A DNA stretch of 8,652 bases. Source: Azonexaceae bacterium. GTDB taxonomy: Bacteria; Pseudomonadota; Gammaproteobacteria; Burkholderiales; Rhodocyclaceae. Of this stretch, positions 1 to 6,147 are shown in pieces. How positions within the stretch are numbered: position 1 is the first letter of the stretch; each line of letters begins with the position of its first letter. The translations under genes and the position numbers were made by a program. Location of the stretch: the NCBI GenBank assembly GCA_009469665.1, contig SSTB01000014.1, positions 1-8,652 of the forward strand, read 5' to 3'. A model generated the notes under the pieces. It searched no databases. It worked only from the letters and a program-made list of their open reading frames with translations, and was not told the DNA's origin.

Positions 1-1422
1 CTAATGCACCGTACACACCATGCACGGATCAAAGGAGCGCACCACATGCTGCACGGTGGGCGGGGCGCCCTCCCCGGCGGGCAGGCCGACCAGTGCCTGC
101 TCGAGGGGGCCGGGCTGCTCCAGGTGGTCGCGGGGGGAAAAATTCCAGGTGGTGGGCGCGACGATCTGGTAGCGCTCGATGCGGCCACGGCGCACGCTGA
201 CCCAGTGCCCCAGGGTGCCCCGGGCGGCTTCCACCAGACCGGCTCCGGCAGCCTCCTCGGGCAGATCGGCGTGGGTGCAGAAGGGCTCGCCGGGCCGCAG
301 GGCCTGTACCCAGGTTTCCATGGCGGGCAGGATTGTGGCGAGTTCAACCATACGGGCCACGACACGCGCCGTTACGCTGCCGCCTCGGCTGCGCACCATG
401 TCCCGCAGCAGAGGTTGGCCGGCAACCACTTGTCGGGCCAGGGCGCCGACTTCCACCGGGCTGCCAGCATAACGGGGTGCCTTGCACCAGGTGTAGCCGG
501 AGGGCTTGTCCGCCGCCACCAGGGTTTCGCCGTGGGCCGGGGGCAATGGCGGACCATCGGCGAGCCAGGCGTGGTGAACATCTTCCGTGATCCTGGCGGG
601 GTCGAGCGCCTCCCCTTCCCCTTGCGGCGCCCAGGTACCGCCAGGGATGAGTCCGTAGGCGCCACTTGAGAGGTAGCGGTGGCCGGATCGACCCAGCCGC
701 TCCAGGCCCAGGTCTGCAGCGGCGGCAAGAAAGGCCGGGAAGTCGCCGGGCCGCCCGGCGGACCAGGCCCTCAGGGCATCGACACTGTCGAGGGCTGCGA
801 CGGCTTGCAGGGAATCCCCCAGAAGCGTCGTCTCCAGAAAGCTGCGGAATTCCCGCAACAGGGCCAGGATGCGAATGCGCTCGGCCGCCGTGATGGCACG
901 GGTGCTGCCCCCGGGTTGAAGGGCCAGGGTATGGGGCCACTTGCCGGCGAGGAAGCCCATGAGCTTCAAGAAATTGGCCCGTGCCGGGAGTAGCTCGGCG
1001 GCCGCGCTGCCCTTCACCGCCATGAATCGGCTGGCCAGGGCGGGGAACCAGGGCCGACCTCGGTAGGCGGGGCGGGCGAAATCGGGCATGAAGAACAGGT
1101 AGAAATGGCTGAGGTGGTCGGCCAGGTTTTCCGTCGCCTGGATGAGGTGGCGCGCCAGGATGCCGTTTGGCGCCGGCACGAGGCCAGCCGCCTCGGCCAG
1201 GGCCGACGCGGCGGCGGCCGACTGGGCAACGGAACAGATACCGCAGATGCGGGGCACGATCACCAGGGCGTCGGCCGGCGCCCGCCCGACGAGCAACTGT
1301 TCGAAGCCCCGGAAGAGGGGCGAATTGACGCGGGCCTCGACCACCTGGCCGGAGGCGTCCAGGTCGAGCGCGAGTTCGAGGTCTCCCTCGACCCGATTGA
1401 AGGGACCGACGGTTATGCGCAT
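1..1422 (-). CDS. hoxC: HoxC, regulatory (H2-sensing) [NiFe]-hydrogenase large subunit
   Basis: This is the 473-residue catalytic large subunit of the cytoplasmic H2-sensor hydrogenase (HoxC/HupV family). It carries the Ni-Fe site and, with HoxB, reports H2 to a kinase and HoxA. The N-terminal motif RICGIC gives ligands Cys60 and Cys63; the C-terminal motif DPCMVCTVH gives Cys467 and Cys470. The protein ends on the motif's final His473. Energy-converting hydrogenases have a C-terminal extension cut off by an endopeptidase; regulatory hydrogenases lack it, as seen here. Residues 62 (Ile) and 110 (Phe) match the bulky gas-channel residues tied to O2 insensitivity in the C. necator protein. The ATG at 1422 is chosen because MRITVGPFNRVEG is the usual family start and AGGGG lies 5 bases upstream; the frame stays open far upstream, but that part only shadows hoxB. 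The gene lies 28 bases after hoxB. Its stop codon is the first three bases of the window. Family length is about 480. Confidence 0.96.
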   Translation of the reverse strand: MRITVGPFNRVEGDLELALDLDASGQVVEARVNSPLFRGFEQLLVGRAPADALVIVPRICGICSVAQSAAAASALAEAAGLVPAPNGILARHLIQATENLADHLSHFYLFFMPDFARPAYRGRPWFPALASRFMAVKGSAAAELLPARANFLKLMGFLAGKWPHTLALQPGGSTRAITAAERIRILALLREFRSFLETTLLGDSLQAVAALDSVDALRAWSAGRPGDFPAFLAAAADLGLERLGRSGHRYLSSGAYGLIPGGTWAPQGEGEALDPARITEDVHHAWLADGPPLPPAHGETLVAADKPSGYTWCKAPRYAGSPVEVGALARQVVAGQPLLRDMVRSRGGSVTARVVARMVELATILPAMETWVQALRPGEPFCTHADLPEEAAGAGLVEAARGTLGHWVSVRRGRIERYQIVAPTTWNFSPRDHLEQPGPLEQALVGLPAGEGAPPTVQHVVRSFDPCMVCTVH

Positions 1423-1450
1423 GACCGCCCCTGATTCCCCTGCCCCGCCA

Positions 1451-2452
1451 CTATTTGAGCCCCGTCTTGCGAATGGGCGGGCGCACCACCGCATGGTCCT
1501 CGACGGCGTTTTCCCGCACGCGGCGGGGCGTGGCCGACTTGGACAAGGCCGCCAGGGCCACGAACCAGGCCTTGGGCATGTCGGTGGGGAGGCCGATGGG
1601 GATGCCGGCGAGCTTAGGGGTTTCCTGGAAGGGATGGCCGGGCGCCTCGAAGCCCGGCTCCGTGCAGGAGATGCAGGCATAGCCGCCCCGCAGGCAGGAG
1701 CCGGCGCCGTTCCAGGCCCTGAGATTGCAATCAGCATGGGCCTGGGTGCCCTTGCAGCCCAGGTTTTCCATGAGGCAACCCAGGTCGGAAGCCTTCTGGG
1801 CGCTGGCCTTGAATTCGTAATATTCGTTGCGGGGGCAGCCGTGATGGACGAGTTGCTCGGCATACAGCAGGGGGCGCTGGAAGTCGTCCAGATCCGCCGG
1901 CGAGAGCCCCTCCAGGGCGAGCTTCTCCAGGCTATCCACCACCCATCCGGGATGGACCGGGCAGCCGGCGATATTGACCACGGGGAGGCCATCTGGAGAA
2001 CGGAAGCCGGCTCCCAGCAGCCCCCCCGGCTCTTCGGCGTCGAATTGCAGCCCGCAGGCTTCGAGGGGATTCCCCGGTGTGCTGGCGGAAAACCCGCCGT
2101 AAGCCGAACAGGAACCGATGGCGAAAACCCAACGGGCTCGCCGGGCGAGACGCCCGACCCAGTCCGTAAGGGGGCGGCCGTCGCCGGACAGGAGGTGGAA
2201 CTTGCCGCTGCCCCCCGGCCCCCGCAACAGGGCGCCCTCGACGCACAGGATGTCGAAGGAACGCGCCCCGCTGGCGCAATCCTCCAGCAACGCCAAGGCT
2301 TCCGCCCCCGTCTGTTCGGAAAATGCCGGGTGCCAGAGAAATTCGATACCGGCCTCGCGCAGTTCGGTAAACAGGGGGCGCGGGTCGGCGCCCAGGAGCG
2401 ACTGGGTACAGCCGCCACAGCCGCCGCTCTGGAGCCACAGCACCTTGAGCAT
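1451..2452 (-). CDS. hoxB: HoxB, regulatory (H2-sensing) [NiFe]-hydrogenase small subunit
   Basis: This 333-residue iron-sulfur subunit of the H2-sensor hydrogenase (HoxB/HupU family) passes electrons from HoxC's active site. There is no twin-arginine signal peptide, which fits a soluble cytoplasmic sensor. Proximal-cluster ligands are Cys12, Cys15, Cys115 and Cys164. The distal cluster is His203/Cys206 plus Cys226 and Cys233. The medial cluster is Cys242, Cys253, Cys260 and Cys263; Cys253 sits where standard uptake enzymes have proline, so a [4Fe-4S] rather than [3Fe-4S] cluster is expected, as known for regulatory hydrogenases. The proximal motif is CGGCT, without the extra cysteines of O2-tolerant membrane-bound enzymes. 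A tail of about 55 residues follows the last clusters; in C. necator the HoxB tail is needed for the double-dimer and kinase contact. The ATG at 2452 is chosen over an in-frame extension to 2593 because MLKVLWLQSGGCGGC is the family start and GGGAGG lies 4 bases upstream. Stop TAG is at 1451-1453. Confidence 0.96.
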   Translation of the reverse strand: MLKVLWLQSGGCGGCTQSLLGADPRPLFTELREAGIEFLWHPAFSEQTGAEALALLEDCASGARSFDILCVEGALLRGPGGSGKFHLLSGDGRPLTDWVGRLARRARWVFAIGSCSAYGGFSASTPGNPLEACGLQFDAEEPGGLLGAGFRSPDGLPVVNIAGCPVHPGWVVDSLEKLALEGLSPADLDDFQRPLLYAEQLVHHGCPRNEYYEFKASAQKASDLGCLMENLGCKGTQAHADCNLRAWNGAGSCLRGGYACISCTEPGFEAPGHPFQETPKLAGIPIGLPTDMPKAWFVALAALSKSATPRRVRENAVEDHAVVRPPIRKTGLK

Positions 2453-2531
2453 CAGACCTCCCGATGGGCCGCCCCGAGGCGAGCCCACGCCCCCCCCGGG
2501 GGCACCGAACGACGTGAGTGCAGCGCGGGTG

Positions 2532-3995
2532 TCACTGCTGCTCCAGCCCGTAGCGCACCAGCTTGCTGCGCAGGCCGACGCGGGACAGGCCAAGTTCCCG
2601 GGCGGCGCGGGACTTGTTCCAGCGATGCCGGATCATGGCCTCTTTGAGCACCTGGGCTTCCAATTGGTCCATGCGTTCCTTGAGCCCCCCCGAAAGGCTC
2701 GCCAGCCAGGCCAGTTCGGCCGCCTGGGTCTCCCCCACAGGCGCCCGCAGGACGCGGGGAGAGAGCAGTTCGGCGCCTAGGCGGGGCCCGTCGCTCAGGG
2801 CCACCATGCGCAGGATTTCGTTCTGCAATTCGCGCACGTTCCCGGGCCAGCGGTAGGCGGCCAGGCAGGCCAGGGCCTCGGCACTGAAGCCCTCCAGGGG
2901 ACGCCCCAGGGCGCGGCTGGCGGATTCCAGGAGGCGCTCGGCCAGGAGAGGGATGTCCATGGGACGTTCGCGCAGAGGCGGAACATGGAGGGGGATGGTT
3001 GCCAGCCGGTAATAGAGATCCTCGCGGAAGCGCCCGGCCCGCACCTCCTCTTCCAGATCCTTGTTGGTGGCGGCGATGACCCGCACGTCCACATCCACCG
3101 ACCGGGAACTGCCCAGGGGGCGGAACTCGCCTTCCTGCAGAACGCGCAGCAGCTTGACCTGAAAAGCGGGGCTCGTTTCGCCGATTTCATCCAGGAAGAG
3201 GCTACCTCCGTCCGCCTGCTGGAAGAGCCCGATACGGTCCTCGACGGCGCCGGTGAAGGCGCCGCGCTTGTGGCCGAAGAGTTCGGCCTCCAGCAGGGTG
3301 TCAGGAACGGCGCCGCAGTTGGTGGGGATGAAGGGCTTGGCCGAGCGGCGGCTCTCGTAGTGGATCGCCCGCGCCACCATCTCCTTGCCGGTACCGGACT
3401 CTCCGGTAACCAGCACCGAGAGGTCGTAGGGCGCGACCCGGGCGATGAGCTCGCACACGCCATGCAGGGGGCTGTCCTTGGCCCGGGTGAGGCCGGCGAT
3501 GCCGAAGGTTTCCCGGGCGCGCTCGACCTTGCCCGCTACCCGGGTCTTCAATTCCGGCAGGGCGGTGCGCAACTCAAGGGTCAGGCGCTGGTTATCCTGT
3601 TGCAGGCGCCAGAGTTCGGCAGCGCGCTTGAGGGTGAGCAGTATGTGCTCGGGCTGCCAGGGTTTGAGCAGGTACTGCCAGATGCCTGCGTCGTTCACCC
3701 CGGCGATGATGTCCTCCGCGTCGGTGTAGCCGGAGAGCACGATTCGGATGGCGTCGGGCCAACGGCTGCGCACTTCCTTGAGGAACTGGATGCCGGTGGT
3801 GCCGGGCATGCGCTGGTCGCAAAGGACGATCTGCACCCACTCCCGCTGCATGATTTCGCCCCCTTCCTCGGCGGAGGAGGCGCAGAACACCTCGAAATCC
3901 TCTTCCAGGGTACGGCGCAGCGCCTCCTGGGAGCGCACCTCGTCGTCGATGACGAGGACGACGGGCAGCTTGGGGGCGGCGCTACTGCGGTTCAT
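2532..3995 (-). CDS. hoxA: HoxA, sigma54-dependent response regulator of hydrogenase genes
   Basis: This 487-residue NtrC-family activator (HoxA/HupR) drives sigma54 transcription of hydrogenase operons in response to the HoxBC sensor. The receiver domain covers about residues 10-125, with acidic pocket Asp17/Asp18, phosphoacceptor Asp60 (VLCDQRMP) and Lys111. The AAA+ domain covers about 170-410: Walker A GESGTGKE at 198-205, the sigma54-contact loop GAFTGA at 245-250, Walker B LFLDE at 266-270, and WPGNVREL at 383-390. The C-terminal Fis-type helix-turn-helix is at about 445-485. HoxA and HupR are known to activate when unphosphorylated, with the kinase acting to shut them off; whether that holds here is inference. 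The start at 3995 overlaps the hypX stop as ATGA, with GGGAG 8 bases upstream, which suggests coupled translation. An ATG at 4010 has no good ribosome site. The gap to hoxB is 79 bases. Confidence 0.95.
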   Translation of the reverse strand: MNRSSAAPKLPVVLVIDDEVRSQEALRRTLEEDFEVFCASSAEEGGEIMQREWVQIVLCDQRMPGTTGIQFLKEVRSRWPDAIRIVLSGYTDAEDIIAGVNDAGIWQYLLKPWQPEHILLTLKRAAELWRLQQDNQRLTLELRTALPELKTRVAGKVERARETFGIAGLTRAKDSPLHGVCELIARVAPYDLSVLVTGESGTGKEMVARAIHYESRRSAKPFIPTNCGAVPDTLLEAELFGHKRGAFTGAVEDRIGLFQQADGGSLFLDEIGETSPAFQVKLLRVLQEGEFRPLGSSRSVDVDVRVIAATNKDLEEEVRAGRFREDLYYRLATIPLHVPPLRERPMDIPLLAERLLESASRALGRPLEGFSAEALACLAAYRWPGNVRELQNEILRMVALSDGPRLGAELLSPRVLRAPVGETQAAELAWLASLSGGLKERMDQLEAQVLKEAMIRHRWNKSRAARELGLSRVGLRSKLVRYGLEQQ

Positions 3996-5692
3996 GGCGG
4001 AGTCTCCCATCCCAGGTCACGGTGGCGGGCAAGGTGTCGCGGGGTCCAGGAATGGGGCGACTTTCTGACGAAATGATAGCGCGCCACGTGGTAAGAGGGG
4101 TCGAAGCCATAGAAATTGCGCCGCATTTCGCGCAATTCCTCGTCGCGATAGGCCGAAAGCGGCTTGACTGCCTCGTCCCGGGCGCGTTTCTCCGCTTTTG
4201 CCGCCAGGCGCAGGGTAAAGTCGGCGGCCGCCGCAAGCTCCGCCGCGCGGCGGGCCACGTCCACCCGGAAGGCTGCCGCGGGCCCCGGCAGACAGGCGTC
4301 GTAGAAGCCCAGCGACACGGCTTCCCGGGCGGTCATGGGCAGGCGATGCTGCATCAGGGCCCTGGCCCCCGCCTCGCCCACCCGAGGGGGCAGCAGATAG
4401 GTCCACAATTCCGAACCGTAGAGGTTGCCCATGTTCTTGTAATGAGGGTTGAGCATGGCCCCCTCCCGCACCCAGACCTGGTCGGCGGCGCGGGCCAGGA
4501 AGCAGCCTCCCGCCCCCGCGTTGCCCCGCAGCGCCGCAATGGTCAGATGGCTGGCGCAGTTGAGGATGCTCTCCGCCAGATCGTCCATGGCATTGATATT
4601 GGCCCAGGACTCGTCGGCCGGGCTTTCCGCCGCCTCGATCAGGTTGAGGTGGATGCCATTGGACCAGAAATCTTCCCCCCCCAGCAGGACGATGACCCGG
4701 GTCGGGCGCCCCGCCGCCCAGCGGAAGGCATCGCCCAGGCGCCGGCACTGGGCGGTTCCCATGGCACCGTTGTGGAATTCGAAACTGAGGAAGCCCACGC
4801 CCTCGGCCTCCTCATAGGCAATGTCCTGCCAGGTAGGCGCGGAGCGCTTCCACCAGCCATCCAGGGGGACTTCCGGCAGCGCTGCGGATTCCGGAAACGC
4901 GACGGTGGCAGGCAGCTTGCAGGCATCGTCCCCCTCCCGCTGCACCTGACCGATCCATACCGCCCCATCGGCTGTGGCGCGGCAGACGGCCCCCTCCCGC
5001 CGGGCCAGCAGGGTTCCCGCCGCCCCGTGCAGTTCGGCCTCCGGCCAGGCGTCGTAGAGCCGGCAAGGGTGCCCGAAGAGGCTGTCGAGGACGCCGGGGA
5101 AGCCGTCCGCGGCTCCGATGCGCGCCAGCACCTCGGCCGTGCTCGTGACCTGCCAGTCGATGCGCCGCTCCGCCTGACGCATCAGGGGGCGCTGCCGCCC
5201 CCGGGCTCCTGGTCCGGGACGCTGTGCTTGGAAATCCCCCGCGGCAAATCGCCCTACGGCGAGCACCACGGCGGCGACCGCCGCCTCGGTCACTTCGTGC
5301 CGGTAGACCGACGACTTTCTCGCCCTCCGCAGCGGAAATTCGGCGCTGGCCCAAACCGGGCCGGCGTCCATTTCGGCCTCCGCCTGGAGCACGGTCACGC
5401 CCCAGGTCTTCTCTCCCTCCTGCAGGGCCCAGTCCAGGGCCGAGGGTCCACGATCGCCGACGATCCCCGGATGAACCACCAGACAAGGCACCGCCTGCCA
5501 GACCGACGCCGGGATGGCCCGCTTGAGGAAGGGCGCGACGACCAGATGGGGACGGTAGAGGGCCAGCGCTTCCTCGGTTACCGAGTCGGCGATGTCGAAT
5601 TCCACGCTGAGGGCGTGGCCCCGGGCCGCAAGTTCGCAGTGGATGCGCTGGGCCAGACTGTTGTAAGCATGAGTGAGGAGGAGAATTCGCAT
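3992..5692 (-). CDS. hypX: HypX, CO-forming maturation protein (formyl-THF transferase / enoyl-CoA hydratase fusion)
   Basis: HypX (HoxX) makes the CO ligand of the [NiFe] site from the formyl group of 10-formyl-tetrahydrofolate, by way of formyl-CoA, and is found mostly in hydrogenase producers that grow in air. The 566-residue protein has the two expected parts. Residues 1 to about 270 resemble formyl transferases, with the HPGIVGDRGPSALDWAL motif from His74 and a D-A-G-P motif at Asp109. Residues about 290-490 form an enoyl-CoA hydratase-like domain with oxyanion-hole segments GGEDFWSNGIHLN (338-350) and GNAGAGG (390-396). Tyr418 and Glu428 have the same ten-residue spacing as the Tyr/Glu pair I recall as essential for CO release in the Aquifex protein. 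Length fits the family (about 540-610). The ATG at 5692 gives the family start MRILLLTHAYNS; no clear Shine-Dalgarno is visible. It leads the hypX-hoxA-hoxB-hoxC block and overlaps hoxA by four bases. Confidence 0.96.
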   Translation of the reverse strand: MRILLLTHAYNSLAQRIHCELAARGHALSVEFDIADSVTEEALALYRPHLVVAPFLKRAIPASVWQAVPCLVVHPGIVGDRGPSALDWALQEGEKTWGVTVLQAEAEMDAGPVWASAEFPLRRARKSSVYRHEVTEAAVAAVVLAVGRFAAGDFQAQRPGPGARGRQRPLMRQAERRIDWQVTSTAEVLARIGAADGFPGVLDSLFGHPCRLYDAWPEAELHGAAGTLLARREGAVCRATADGAVWIGQVQREGDDACKLPATVAFPESAALPEVPLDGWWKRSAPTWQDIAYEEAEGVGFLSFEFHNGAMGTAQCRRLGDAFRWAAGRPTRVIVLLGGEDFWSNGIHLNLIEAAESPADESWANINAMDDLAESILNCASHLTIAALRGNAGAGGCFLARAADQVWVREGAMLNPHYKNMGNLYGSELWTYLLPPRVGEAGARALMQHRLPMTAREAVSLGFYDACLPGPAAAFRVDVARRAAELAAAADFTLRLAAKAEKRARDEAVKPLSAYRDEELREMRRNFYGFDPSYHVARYHFVRKSPHSWTPRHLARHRDLGWETPP

Positions 5693-5720
5693 ACCGAACG
5701 GTTTTTTTCAGGTCATGCCG

Positions 5721-5755
5721 AAAAAATGATGCCGCACCGCACAAGGGATTGCGGC
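5721..5755 (-). terminator. Possible terminator-like or attenuator hairpin in the hypX leader
   Basis: Read on the minus strand, GCCGCA (5755-5750) can pair with TGCGGC (5736-5731) around a 13-base loop. This is followed, after a 4-base gap, by six T (5726-5721). A tandem TGCGGTGCGG lets CCGCA pair with either copy, so two mutually exclusive stems are possible. The stem is short and the T run is not directly adjacent, so termination is uncertain. It lies about 30 bases before the hypX start. It could stop read-through from hypE, act as a leader element, or be chance. Confidence 0.25.
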
Positions 5756-5850
5756 GAAGAACTTTCCATGGCGCATAAATCTATTACCTTCGCCTTATTT
5801 TTCAGTTGCTTAGCTTTGGTTAAGATGGATTCCGTCACGCAATAAAAACC

Positions 5851-5856
5851 AGGGAG
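5851..5856 (+). promoter_or_regulatory. Ribosome binding site of the small unknown gene
   Basis: AGGGAG lies 8 bases before the ATG at 5865. It is the strongest argument that the 69-residue frame is a real gene rather than a chance opening. Confidence 0.7.
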
Positions 5857-5864
5857 AAACAGCC

Positions 5865-6074
5865 ATGACCGCCAAACCTCTTGCGGGGTCCAGCCCCAAA
5901 GGCAGCCGAAAACCGGGGCGCCGCTCCGCCGAATACATTGCCGCCGTGCGCTACCACGACGGCACCCGAGACTTGGTCCGGGTACGCAACGCCGACGACA
6001 TGGCCGACGCCCGCGCCATGGTCCTCGACGAACTCGAGGGTGTTCGGGCAGTAGTGATCGCTGTCCGACATTAG
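5865..6074 (+). CDS. Small protein of unknown function, 69 residues
   Basis: I do not recognise this protein. The gene is well supported: an ATG at 5865 with AGGGAG at 5851-5856 and an ideal 8-base spacing, an AT-rich upstream region, and a TAG stop at 6072-6074. The N-terminal 20 residues are basic and rich in Ser, Gly, Lys and Arg (SSPKGSRKPGRRS) and look disordered. The rest suggests a small beta-beta-alpha-beta fold: two strands around YIAAVRYHDGTRDLVRVRN, an acidic helix around DDMADARAMVLDEL, and a final strand VRAVVIAVRH. There is no signal peptide, membrane span or cysteine. It is the only minus-to-plus switch in the window, divergent from hypX and convergent with hypE, so it is probably transcribed on its own. 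A link to hydrogenase is not shown; it may be a later insertion between two cluster blocks. Confidence 0.75.
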   Translation: MTAKPLAGSSPKGSRKPGRRSAEYIAAVRYHDGTRDLVRVRNADDMADARAMVLDELEGVRAVVIAVRH

Positions 6075-6081
6075 GGTGTGT

Positions 6082-6118
6082 TCACAGTAAGCGACGGGCT
6101 GCGCAAAATTACTGTTGA
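6082..6118. repeat. Imperfect inverted repeat between the convergent small gene and hypE
   Basis: ACAGTAA (6084-6090) and TTACTGT (6109-6115) are exact inverted copies separated by 18 bases. Two further outer pairs form if one base is bulged, and an inner GCG (6091-6093) can pair with CGC (6102-6104). The element sits in the 73-base gap between the stop codons of two genes that run toward each other. Neither strand shows a T run after the stem, so a classical intrinsic terminator is not supported. It may be a transcript-end structure or a binding site. Confidence 0.3.
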
Positions 6119-6147
6119 CTCCACCTTGCACCGAGCTTTTCACGGTT

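Larger units (their letters stand above)
5693..5864. promoter_or_regulatory. Divergent intergenic region between hypX (-) and the small unknown gene (+)
   Basis: These 172 bases separate two genes that point away from each other, so they should hold both start regions. The stretch is clearly AT-richer than the coding sequence around it, with T and A runs at 5702-5708 and 5721-5726. Weak sigma70-like pairs can be drawn. For the plus gene: TTTTCA at 5799-5804, a 16-base spacer, and TAAGAT at 5821-5826. For hypX on the minus strand: CTGAAA at 5805-5800, a 16-base spacer, and TAGATT at 5783-5778. Each box matches about four of six consensus bases, so these are guesses. I saw no sigma54 GG-N10-GC element and no clear HoxA or IHF site. 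Confidence 0.4.

Noticed and set aside
1423..2418. Upstream continuation of the hoxC frame, giving an apparent 805-residue protein
   Set aside because: This part only shadows hoxB in another frame, shows low-complexity Arg/Pro/Ala composition, and hoxC has its own ribosome site and family-typical start at 1422.
1142..2647. Long plus-strand opening of 501 codons opposite hoxC, hoxB and the end of hoxA
   Set aside because: It crosses three genuine minus-strand genes and their spacers and shows no domain or ribosome site.
3996..4010. HoxA start at the ATG at 4010
   Set aside because: No ribosome site precedes it, while the ATG at 3995 has GGGAG at a good distance and overlaps the hypX stop.
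2985..4076. Plus-strand opening of 363 codons opposite hoxA
   Set aside because: It is antisense to the receiver and AAA+ domains of hoxA; its glycine- and leucine-rich translation mirrors the opposite strand.
5693..5708. ACCGAACGGT followed by a T run as a plus-strand terminator
   Set aside because: The stem would be four base pairs with a two-base loop, and no plus-strand gene ends just upstream.
4022..5845. Long plus-strand opening of 607 codons opposite hypX
   Set aside because: It is antisense to a clear hypX gene with all its motifs; its translation has no recognisable domain, as expected of a shadow frame in GC-rich DNA.
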